From: Peptococcaceae bacterium
GTDB taxonomy: Bacteria; Bacillota; Desulfitobacteriia; Desulfitobacteriales; Desulfitobacteriaceae
DNA: 5,306 nt
NCBI GenBank assembly: GCA_031289815.1
Contig: JAITOS010000135.1
Span: 1-5,306, forward strand
Direction of reading: 5' to 3'
The notes beneath the pieces are model-generated. The model had not been told where the DNA came from. It saw only the letters and a list, made by a program, of their open reading frames with translations, and searched no databases. The translations under genes and the position numbers were made by a program. Shown here one piece after another: positions 1 to 4,960 of this stretch; position 1 is the first letter of the stretch; each line of letters starts with the position of its first letter.

Positions 1-101
1 GCATGATTGGTTTCTGATTCCATTTGTCTGTCAGCAATACAACCGCTCACCAATAATCCGATCAATAACGCCGCACAACCAATTTTTCTTGCATTTAGCA
101 T
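1..101 (-). CDS. Partial lipoprotein gene (N-terminus), paralog of the 181-897 gene
   Basis: Only the first 33 codons are inside the window; the gene continues past the left edge. It starts with ATG at 101-99 behind the strong site AGGAGG at 107-112. The product begins MLNARKIGCAALL, identical to the neighbouring complete lipoprotein for 13 residues. It continues through a hydrophobic stretch to the lipobox V-S-G-C, with the lipidated cysteine at residue 21, then IADRQ and ETNH. The neighbour differs by a four-residue indel just before the shared ETNHA. In that neighbour ETNHA leads directly into a 15-residue repeat, so this copy may carry repeats beyond the edge. The role is unknown. It probably arose by tandem duplication and is likely co-transcribed with the upstream copy, from which it is separated by 79 bp. 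Confidence 0.85.
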   Translation of the reverse strand, partial: MLNARKIGCAALLIGLLVSGCIADRQMESETNH

Positions 102-136
102 ATTACCCTCCTCATTTTAGGCGCAAGCGCCATCAT
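95..136 (-). other. Possible 13-codon leader ORF overlapping the downstream lipoprotein start
   Basis: A minus-strand reading frame opens with ATG-ATG at 136-131, six bases after an AAGGAG site (143-148). It encodes MMALAPKMRRVIC and stops at TAA (95-97). The stop overlaps the lipoprotein start region, since the ATGCTAA there contains both. This geometry is typical of translational coupling or of a leader peptide. It may also be chance, because the lipoprotein has its own good ribosome binding site inside this ORF. Confidence 0.3.
106..113 (-). promoter_or_regulatory. Ribosome binding site of the partial lipoprotein gene
   Basis: GAGGAGGG on the minus strand. The AGGAGG core ends five bases before the ATG at 101. 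It confirms this start and shows that the partial gene is a translated unit, not a decayed copy, at its 5' end. Confidence 0.75.
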
Positions 137-172
137 CGAACGCTCCTTGCATAGCTATGGCAGAAGCGTTCG
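137..172 (-). other. Stem-loop between the two lipoprotein genes
   Basis: Perfect 8-bp inverted repeat, CGAACGCT at 137-144 and AGCGTTCG at 165-172. The 20-base interior contains the self-complementary CATAGCTATG (150-159). In the minus-strand transcript the structure lies just after the stop of the upstream lipoprotein gene and just before the short leader ORF. The last two bases of the AAGGAG site lie in its 3' arm. No T-run follows it, so it is not a standard intrinsic terminator. An RNA stability or translation-control role is possible. Confidence 0.45.
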
Positions 173-180
173 TGAAAAGG

Positions 181-897
181 CTACTTTTCTTTGGCATGAT
201 CAACTTTCGTCAAAGAATATATACCCGTTTTTTCAAACGATTCTCTATTGTAAATATATATCTCCCCCTTTTCGTTCTGTAATAATAGAAATAATGCATC
301 GGCAGGAATCCCAGATTTTATCCGCAAATAAAAGCTAAGGATATTTGACCCAAGTAAAACCGTTACTTCGTCGTAATTAAACCTATAGATTCTATTCATA
401 TATGGAGGTTGTACTACTTCAGTGTCTAAGAACTGGTATTCATAATCAGCAAAGGTGACCTTGTAATCATCGTCGATAATCAAGTATTTCCCTAAAATCT
501 CTCTTTCCGGTTCAGGGTGGTAGGCTCCCACATACGGTTGAATTAGCAATTCCTCGACTACCCAGGTTCCTTTTATCTTCTCCATTCGCTTTAATTCATC
601 TTTCAGCTGTTGGGCATGAAATTCTTCAAGATTCGCTGTGATCCTATCCATATTACCCAATTCTGTCACTTGCTGCTGGTTATCTGGAATGGATACGGCA
701 TTTGTTGCAATCATTTGTTGCGGGTTTTCCGGTAACGCCGCATTATTTGATTCTGCTACGTGTTGCTGATTATCTGGGATCGCTGCATGATTGGTTTCTA
801 TTTCCGCTCCTGCTTCCACTTGTCTGTTAGCAATACAACCGCTCAGCAGCATTACGCTCAACAACGCCGCACAACCAATTTTCCGAGCATTTAGCAT
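181..897 (-). CDS. Putative lipoprotein of unknown function with three 15-residue repeats
   Basis: The protein has 238 residues. A type II signal peptide (residues 1-20: positively charged start, hydrophobic core) ends in the lipobox L-S-G-C with Cys21, so the mature protein should be lipid-anchored on the outer face of a membrane. Residues 36-80 are three back-to-back 15-residue repeats around the motif IPDNQQ (prolines at 41, 56 and 71), Gln/Asn-rich and probably a flexible stalk. A charged helical stretch (about 84-108) leads to a C-terminal domain from K-G-T-W (109-112) onward. That domain has alternating hydrophobic residues suggesting a beta-rich, lipocalin-like fold, which is inference only. 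I recognise no enzyme motif. The start is set by AAGGAGGG four bases upstream. A paralog follows 79 bp downstream on the same strand. AT-rich codon use differs from the GC-rich cph genes upstream. Confidence 0.85.
   Translation of the reverse strand: MLNARKIGCAALLSVMLLSGCIANRQVEAGAEIETNHAAIPDNQQHVAESNNAALPENPQQMIATNAVSIPDNQQQVTELGNMDRITANLEEFHAQQLKDELKRMEKIKGTWVVEELLIQPYVGAYHPEPEREILGKYLIIDDDYKVTFADYEYQFLDTEVVQPPYMNRIYRFNYDEVTVLLGSNILSFYLRIKSGIPADALFLLLQNEKGEIYIYNRESFEKTGIYSLTKVDHAKEK
658..792 (-). repeat. Three tandem 45-bp repeats inside the lipoprotein gene
   Basis: Encodes residues 36-50, 51-65 and 66-80, three in-frame diverged copies of a 15-residue unit. Each unit contains I/L-P-D/E-N-Q/P-Q-Q at the same phase, with prolines exactly 15 residues apart. 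The copies differ at several positions, so the expansion is not recent. Repeat number may vary among strains or between the two paralogs. Confidence 0.8.
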
Positions 898-919
898 ATA
901 GCCCTCCTTGCTTAAACAT
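827..919 (-). other. Possible 30-codon ORF overlapping the complete lipoprotein start out of frame
   Basis: An ATG at 919-917 follows AAGGAG (929-934) by nine bases, a well-placed Shine-Dalgarno. The frame runs 30 codons to TAA at 827-829, overlapping the first 71 bases of the lipoprotein gene in another frame. The predicted peptide begins MFKQGGLYAK and shows no recognisable motif; most of it is forced by the lipoprotein sequence. It could act as an upstream ORF affecting lipoprotein translation, or be chance. The partial paralog has a similarly placed short ORF, which is the main reason to list it. Confidence 0.25.
902..909 (-). promoter_or_regulatory. Ribosome binding site of the complete lipoprotein gene
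   Basis: AAGGAGGG on the minus strand, four bases upstream of the ATG at 897. It supports this start over the in-frame internal ATG at codon 16, which would destroy the signal peptide. Confidence 0.75.
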
Positions 920-1015
920 GATCTTTCTCTCCTTTTATTTCGTCTTTAGACTTCTCTTTGTGCATTTTTTTATAAACATACCTATTGATCCGCGAAAAGG
1001 TTATTTATAAGTCAA

Positions 1016-1044
1016 ACAATAGGCTATTTTGTCACATTTTACAA
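1016..1044 (-). promoter_or_regulatory. Weak candidate sigma-A-type promoter for the lipoprotein genes
   Basis: On the minus strand TTGTAA (1039-1044) and TATTGT (1016-1021) are separated by 17 bases; each matches four of six consensus positions. It would give a leader of roughly 110 nt before the ATG at 897. A short dyad, AATAG-G-CTATT (1018-1028), overlaps the -10 side. In AT-rich DNA such matches are common, so this is tentative. Confidence 0.25.
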
Positions 1045-1110
1045 GTCCTAATTTGTTTGTTGCGCCATTGGGAAAAGACCCAGAATAAAGCTATCCGCCA
1101 TCGGCTCCAT

Positions 1111-1177
1111 CGCTAAACTAATCACGTTAGTTATAAGCTAATATGATTAGTTTATAACTAACGTGATTAGTTTAGCG
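1111..1177. repeat. 67-bp near-perfect palindrome made of three evenly spaced dyads
   Basis: Arms of 32 bases (1111-1142 and 1146-1177) are complementary except for one G-T pair (1137/1151), with a three-base centre ATG (1143-1145). Within it, three smaller dyads follow A-R-CTAA-N5-TTAGTT at 1116-1132, 1136-1152 and 1156-1172, with centres at 1124, 1144 and 1164, exactly 20 bp apart. It lies 111 bp past the cphA stop and about 210 bp before the lipoprotein start, at the composition change. It could be a multi-site operator, a cruciform or RNA-processing element, or a small mobile palindrome. No T-run flanks either side, so it is not a standard terminator. Confidence 0.85.
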
Positions 1178-1288
1178 GGAAAGCGCGCCTGTTCCTTCCC
1201 TGAACCTCTGCCTTTCCAGGCAATCATACCGGAATCACCAAGATCACCACAGTATCACCTTAGAAACAGGCGGCTATGGCTGATGCGC

Positions 1289-3922
1289 TCAAACCACGCT
1301 TTCCACGACCTTTCGCCGCTCTCGCTTCTGCCGCCGCCGGATTTCCTCCTCCAACGGCGCTAAGTTTTCATAAAACATCACCAAAATCTCTCCCGGCGAC
1401 CCCTGATCCAAGCCAAAACGAAAAGCCTTCAGCTCCGGCGGCACGATCTTGATCTTTCCGGGATCCATGCCCGCCGCCACGGCCTCTTCCCGGAGAATGT
1501 CGGCGATTTCTCCCGGCTGCCGCCCCCGCAGATCCTGATCCTCGCGAATGATCAGCCGGTCAAACCCCTGGGCCGCCGCTCGAGCCACCTCCCGGATACT
1601 TTCCTCCGGACGGTCCCCCGGCGCCGTGATACAGCCCACCAGAGCGGCGGCGGGGAATTGTTTCAGCGTATGCAGGACTTCCCGTATACCGGCGGCGTTA
1701 TGCCCATAATCCAGCACCACCTTCATCCCGTTCCAATCATACATATCCAGGCGTCCCGCGTTGTCCCCTTTTTCCAGGCCAAAAGCCAGCAGAGCGCTCC
1801 GGATCGCCTCGATACTCAGCCCCAGCGCCCAACCGGCGGCGGCGGCAGCCAAACAATTGCTGATATTGTGCCGAGCTTTGCCCTGAAAGGTGATGGGGAT
1901 CTGTTTGACCGGGCAAAGCCGATAGACCGTTTCCCCCTGACACAGCACCATCAGCCCGCGGCGGACAAATACCCCGACCCCGCCCCAGCCTAAATGTTTG
2001 CGCAGCCGCACATTATCCTTCTCCACGCTAAAAAAGATCACCTTGCCCCTGGTGCGGCGCGTCATGGCCGCGGTATGGGGATCGTCCGCGTTCAGCACCA
2101 CATAGCTGTGGGGGCGCACCGCTTCGGCGACGAGACGCTTGACCTTCGCCAAATCAGCGACGGTTTCCACCCCATATTGCCCTAAATGATCCCCGGAAAC
2201 ATTGCTCACAATCGCTACGTCCGCGTAATCATAGCCCAAACCGGCCCGCAAAATACCGCCCCGCGCCGTTTCCAAAACAGCGGCCTGAACGTCAGGATGC
2301 CGCAAAATGATCCTGGCGCTTTCCGGGCCGGTGGTATCTCCCGGCACGAGCAGCTCTCCCCGGACATAAATCCCGCCCGTACCGGCCATGCCCACCGCCA
2401 GACCCCGATCCAGCAGCATCTTGCTGATCAGGCGCGTGATGGTGGTCTTGCCATTGGTTCCGGTCACGGCAATGATCGGAATCCGCCCATTCCCGCCGCC
2501 GGGAAAGAGTTGATCGATGATCAGCTTCCCCACGTCACGCCCCTTTCCGGCGCTGGGGTATTGGTGCATACGGATTCCCGGCGACGCGTTCACTTCCACG
2601 ATACAGCCGCCGCCCTGCCGATAGGATTGCGCAATGTCCGGAATCACCAAATCCACCCCGGCAATATCCAAGCCGATCACTCGCGCCGCGTATACGGCCA
2701 GCGCCGCGTTCTCCGGATGGATCCTCTCCGTAGCGTCACAGGCAATGCCGCCTGTGCTTAAATTCGCGCTTTCACGTAAATGCACCATCTCCCCGTCCGC
2801 CGGAACGGAACTCAGCTCCAAGCCCTTCTGGGCTAAGGTCATGATCACCACCGGATCGACTTTGATTTTGGTCAGCGCTTTCTCATGATCCTCACCCCGC
2901 AGCGGGTTTTCATTGACCCGCGCCACCAGTTCTTCAATACTGGCCGCACCGTCCCCGGCCACTTGCGCCGGAATTCTCTCGGCAACAGCCGCCAGCCGAC
3001 CGCCAATCACCAATACCCGGTAATGACGTCCTTGAATGTATTCCTCCATGATTGCCCGCTCGCCATACGCCCGGGTAATCCGATAGGCGGAACGCACCCC
3101 GGCTTCCTGCTTCAGATTCAAAGTGACCCCTTTTCCCTGATTGCCGTTATAGGGCTTCAGCACCACCGGCATTCCCAAGCGCCGAAACGCCTGAACCGCC
3201 TCTTCTTCCTCCCTGACCACCACGCCGCGGGGAATCGGGATACCGGCTTCCCGCAAAAGTTTATTGGTCAATTCCTTATCGCAGGCAATATCTACCGCAA
3301 TACACCCCGTCGCGTCGCTGACAGCCGCTTCCAGGCGCCGCTGTTCCCGCCCGTAGCCGAGCTGCAATAAACTGTCTCTATTTAATCGCTGTACCGGGAT
3401 GCCGCGCTCCCGGCAGGCTTCGATCATCGTCCTGGTCGAAACCCCCAGCTCATAGCTTTCAATCTCTTTTCTGATAGCGGCCAACGCTTTGTTCACGTCC
3501 ACCGGCTGCTTCCGCCGTAAGTCCTCCACCAGCCGGAATCCCTGGCGAAAAGCCTCGACCGCGCCTTCCCGCGAATCATAATTGATCACGATCTCATACG
3601 TTCCCGGCTGATCGCCGCTTCTTTCCGTCTTGCCATAGCGAATATTCTGGCCGCATAAATCCAGCAATTCCAGCGTCACGTGCTCCAGCACGTGTCCCAG
3701 CAGGGTTCCTTCCCGCAATCTTTCCACAAATCCGCCTGCCCTGCCTCTGGAACAATGATGGCTGTGCAGACCCGGCAGATAAGCCAGCAAGCGCCGGTTA
3801 AAGCCGCTGAACGTATGGCTCATCCGCTCCGCCTCTTCCTGGAGATCAATCAACGTCCGGATGATCGGGGAATGGCTGTACACATTGGCCCCCTCGATCA
3901 CTTGGATTTTCAGTAACTCCAT
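1289..3922 (-). CDS. cphA: Cyanophycin synthetase (CphA1 type)
   Basis: ATP-dependent enzyme that adds L-Asp to the poly-Asp backbone and then L-Arg to each Asp side chain, making cytoplasmic cyanophycin granules. The 877 residues match the usual length of the family. An N-terminal domain (about 1-160) contains H77-V-L-E80-H81. An ATP-grasp domain (about 200-475) shows the glycine-rich loop K-P-Y-N-G-N-Q-G-K-G-V (256-266), E384-S-A-N-L-S-T-G-G, D424 and E443-V-N445-A-S-P-G as metal-site region. A Mur-ligase-like domain (about 480-877) has the P-loop G-T-N-G-K-T-T (488-494), S-G-D-H (576-579), H-N-I-S-N (685-689) and L-D-Y-G-H-N (737-742). Both ATP sites look intact, favouring CphA1 over the single-reaction CphA2. 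The C-terminus (861-877) is Arg/Lys-rich. It follows cphB by 112 bp on the same strand, probably as one operon. Confidence 0.96.
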   Translation of the reverse strand: MELLKIQVIEGANVYSHSPIIRTLIDLQEEAERMSHTFSGFNRRLLAYLPGLHSHHCSRGRAGGFVERLREGTLLGHVLEHVTLELLDLCGQNIRYGKTERSGDQPGTYEIVINYDSREGAVEAFRQGFRLVEDLRRKQPVDVNKALAAIRKEIESYELGVSTRTMIEACRERGIPVQRLNRDSLLQLGYGREQRRLEAAVSDATGCIAVDIACDKELTNKLLREAGIPIPRGVVVREEEEAVQAFRRLGMPVVLKPYNGNQGKGVTLNLKQEAGVRSAYRITRAYGERAIMEEYIQGRHYRVLVIGGRLAAVAERIPAQVAGDGAASIEELVARVNENPLRGEDHEKALTKIKVDPVVIMTLAQKGLELSSVPADGEMVHLRESANLSTGGIACDATERIHPENAALAVYAARVIGLDIAGVDLVIPDIAQSYRQGGGCIVEVNASPGIRMHQYPSAGKGRDVGKLIIDQLFPGGGNGRIPIIAVTGTNGKTTITRLISKMLLDRGLAVGMAGTGGIYVRGELLVPGDTTGPESARIILRHPDVQAAVLETARGGILRAGLGYDYADVAIVSNVSGDHLGQYGVETVADLAKVKRLVAEAVRPHSYVVLNADDPHTAAMTRRTRGKVIFFSVEKDNVRLRKHLGWGGVGVFVRRGLMVLCQGETVYRLCPVKQIPITFQGKARHNISNCLAAAAAGWALGLSIEAIRSALLAFGLEKGDNAGRLDMYDWNGMKVVLDYGHNAAGIREVLHTLKQFPAAALVGCITAPGDRPEESIREVARAAAQGFDRLIIREDQDLRGRQPGEIADILREEAVAAGMDPGKIKIVPPELKAFRFGLDQGSPGEILVMFYENLAPLEEEIRRRQKRERRKVVESVV

Positions 3923-3933
3923 GCTAATGCCCG

Positions 3934-3942
3934 TCCTCCTTT
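3934..3942 (-). promoter_or_regulatory. Ribosome binding site of cphA
   Basis: AAAGGAGGA on the minus strand. The AGGAGG core ends 12 bases before the ATG at 3922, longer than usual. No nearer ATG, GTG or TTG is in frame, and the protein begins as the family does (short lead-in to K-I-Q), so the ATG is kept. The long spacing might lower cphA translation relative to cphB. Confidence 0.6.
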
Positions 3943-3968
3943 GATCCTCGCCTGACCAAACTGGCTGT

Positions 3969-4004
3969 CTTATTCTTACCCTTTTTCTTATTCTTACCCT
4001 TTTT
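3969..4004. repeat. Two exact tandem 18-bp repeats in the cphB-cphA gap
   Basis: CTTATTCTTACCCTTTTT occurs at 3969-3986 and again, without a gap, at 3987-4004. In the transcript it reads as purine-rich AAAAAGGGTAAGAATAAG twice, between the cphB stop and the cphA ribosome binding site. It could have arisen by slippage. A regulatory or RNA-binding role is possible but not shown. Confidence 0.85.
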
Positions 4005-4006
4005 TC

Positions 4007-4026
4007 CCGGAGTATTCTTCCTCCGG
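4007..4026 (-). other. Intercistronic hairpin after cphB
   Basis: Six-bp stem CCGGAG/CTCCGG (4007-4012 and 4021-4026) with an eight-base loop, starting eight bases after the cphB stop. In the minus-strand transcript it is followed by an A-run rather than a U-run, so it should not terminate transcription. It may protect the 3' end of the cphB message or separate it from cphA. Confidence 0.45.
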
Positions 4027-4034
4027 CGGCCCGA

Positions 4035-4838
4035 TCAAGGGAAGAGCGCTGTTCGCCGCTTCAGATCGAATCCGTAGGACGCCGGCAGAATATGCGTCAT
4101 GACGGGCGTCAGGGCTAAAGGCTCCCCGGCGCCCGTTTCCGAAACATTGGTGATCCGCGCCCAGGACGCGTCCGCCACCGTTACCGTTTGACTGCCCAGC
4201 ACCTGAAAACAGCCGTCCTGACCGATCATAATCGCCGTATCCTCATCGATCCCGACCCCCAGAACGTAGGGGTTATGGGCCACGGCTGCCAACAGGCGTC
4301 CAATCCTTCCCCGTTGGGCAAAGTGCTGGTCGATCACCACCGAACGCAGCAAGCCCAATCCCGGCGCCATCGTTAAGGTATCTTTTTTGGGACTCCCCGC
4401 CGCCCCGCCCACAATCATCGTGTCGGACATCGCCGAGGCCCCGGCGCTGGTACCGGCGATCACGACCCCTTTTTCATAGAGCCCGTGCAAAATCCGACCG
4501 GTCAAGGTCCCGCCGATCATCCCGGTAATGCGCAGCTGATCGCCGCCGGTGAAAAAAACGCCGCCGCATCTCGCCCACGGCCCGCTTCCGTCCACCGCGT
4601 CCGCCTCCGTCCGGTCGGCAATATTCAGCACCGTCACTTCTTTGGCCCCCAGCCGGTAAAAAAGACCCTCGTACTGTTCTCCCGCTTCTTCAGGCCGCTC
4701 CGCCGCCACCGTCAGGATCACGATCCGGCTTTCCGCTCCCCCGCTCTCAGCCACAAAGCGTCTCAAAATCCGGCACTCGCCTTCCTTATCCTCCGCTCCC
4801 CCGATGATCAGTAATTTTCCGCCGATATGCTCGCTCAC
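4035..4838 (-). CDS. cphB: Cyanophycinase (peptidase family S51)
   Basis: Cytoplasmic serine exopeptidase that degrades cyanophycin to beta-Asp-Arg dipeptides. Numbered from the GTG start (267 residues): N-terminal I-I-G-G-A-E-D (11-17), F-T-G-G-D-Q101, nucleophile elbow G-T-S131-A-G-A, the substrate and histidine block D170-Q-H172-F with R176, R178 and R181, and G-I-D-E199-D-T. Their order and spacing match the Ser-His-Glu site and binding arginines known from Synechocystis CphB, so it should be active. A longer version would start at the ATG at 4844, but GGGAGGG directly abuts that ATG and is well spaced for the GTG at 4838, which I therefore prefer. It lies first in a probable cphB-cphA operon, allowing synthesis and breakdown to be made together. 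Confidence 0.95.
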   Translation of the reverse strand: MSEHIGGKLLIIGGAEDKEGECRILRRFVAESGGAESRIVILTVAAERPEEAGEQYEGLFYRLGAKEVTVLNIADRTEADAVDGSGPWARCGGVFFTGGDQLRITGMIGGTLTGRILHGLYEKGVVIAGTSAGASAMSDTMIVGGAAGSPKKDTLTMAPGLGLLRSVVIDQHFAQRGRIGRLLAAVAHNPYVLGVGIDEDTAIMIGQDGCFQVLGSQTVTVADASWARITNVSETGAGEPLALTPVMTHILPASYGFDLKRRTALFP

Positions 4839-4844
4839 GCACAT

Positions 4845-4851
4845 CCCTCCC
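4845..4851 (-). promoter_or_regulatory. Ribosome binding site that decides the cphB start
   Basis: GGGAGGG on the minus strand touches the ATG at 4844-4842 with no usable spacer. It sits six bases (seven from the GGAGG core) before the in-frame GTG at 4838-4836. The GTG is therefore the better start; the two products differ by two residues. Confidence 0.6.
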
Positions 4852-4948
4852 GCCCTTTAGTTTCACGTTTTCAGGCGGGAAATATTCAGGAAGCGCGGCG
4901 TTCCTCCTTTCTGGCGGCTTTCATAAACTATCCTGAATGAAAAATAAC
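4852..4948. promoter_or_regulatory. Divergent intergenic region between cphB and the L,D-transpeptidase gene
   Basis: This short stretch must hold the start signals for both directions unless cphB is expressed from elsewhere. Visible are an 8-bp inverted repeat ATTCAGGA (4884-4891) / TCCTGAAT (4931-4938) and a 10-bp direct repeat TTTC-A/T-GGCGG (4869-4878 and 4908-4917), each pair with starts 39-47 bp apart. No -35/-10 pair is convincing on either strand. Confidence 0.35.
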
Positions 4949-4954
4949 GGAGGG
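4949..4954 (+). promoter_or_regulatory. Ribosome binding site of the L,D-transpeptidase gene
   Basis: GGAGGG six bases before the ATG at 4961. It lies inside the longer reading frame that opens at 4937, so the 4961 start is chosen. Confidence 0.75.
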
Positions 4955-4960
4955 AATCAG

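Larger units (their letters stand above)
898..1288. other. 391-bp intergenic region between cphA end and lipoprotein start
   Basis: No convincing independent gene is seen; only the short overlapping ORF starting at 919 enters it. From the cphA stop leftward (minus direction) it holds three GGTGAT hexamers (1254-1259, 1243-1248, 1234-1239), a small 5-bp hairpin TGCCT-TTCC-AGGCA (1209-1222), the 67-bp palindrome (1111-1177), a weak candidate promoter (1016-1044) and an A/T-rich lipoprotein leader. No hairpin followed by a T-run is present, so no classic terminator for the cph operon can be named. Composition changes from GC-rich to AT-rich within this stretch. Confidence 0.6.

Noticed and set aside
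147..338. 63-codon plus-strand frame near the left edge
   Set aside because: Antisense to the end of the complete lipoprotein gene, with no Shine-Dalgarno and no recognisable protein features.
658..792. CRISPR-like or minisatellite array
   Set aside because: Three diverged in-frame 45-bp units without spacers, all within a coding sequence; a protein repeat explains them.
1111..1177. Intrinsic terminator for the cph operon at the long palindrome
   Set aside because: The stem is AT-rich and neither side is followed by a T-run in the transcript sense. It may still end or process transcripts by another route.
1163..1363. 66-codon plus-strand frame across the cphA end
   Set aside because: It starts inside the 67-bp palindrome, runs antisense into cphA, has no Shine-Dalgarno, and has low-complexity Pro/Leu/Arg composition.
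2186..2761. Open frame of 191 codons on the plus strand inside cphA
   Set aside because: Antisense to the conserved Mur-ligase and ATP-grasp parts of cphA. Its Pro/Arg/His-rich translation and lack of a ribosome binding site are typical of a GC-rich shadow frame. The same applies to plus-strand frames at 1658-1993, 1994-2185, 2634-2888, 2885-3370 and 3680-3916.
3980..4026. Terminator between cphB and cphA
   Set aside because: The T-runs are on the plus strand. In the actual transcript direction the hairpin is followed by A-rich sequence.
4485..4814. 109-codon plus-strand frame inside cphB
   Set aside because: Antisense to the catalytic core of cphB; Arg/Pro/His-rich shadow. The 4188-4376 frame is rejected on the same grounds.
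4901..4910. Strong Shine-Dalgarno-like AAAGGAGGAA on the minus strand in the cphB leader
   Set aside because: No ATG, GTG or TTG lies at a usable distance downstream, so it does not start a gene.
4937..4960. Upstream ATG for the L,D-transpeptidase
   Set aside because: It would encode the GGAGGG ribosome binding site as protein, adds only polar residues with no signal peptide, and has no Shine-Dalgarno before it.
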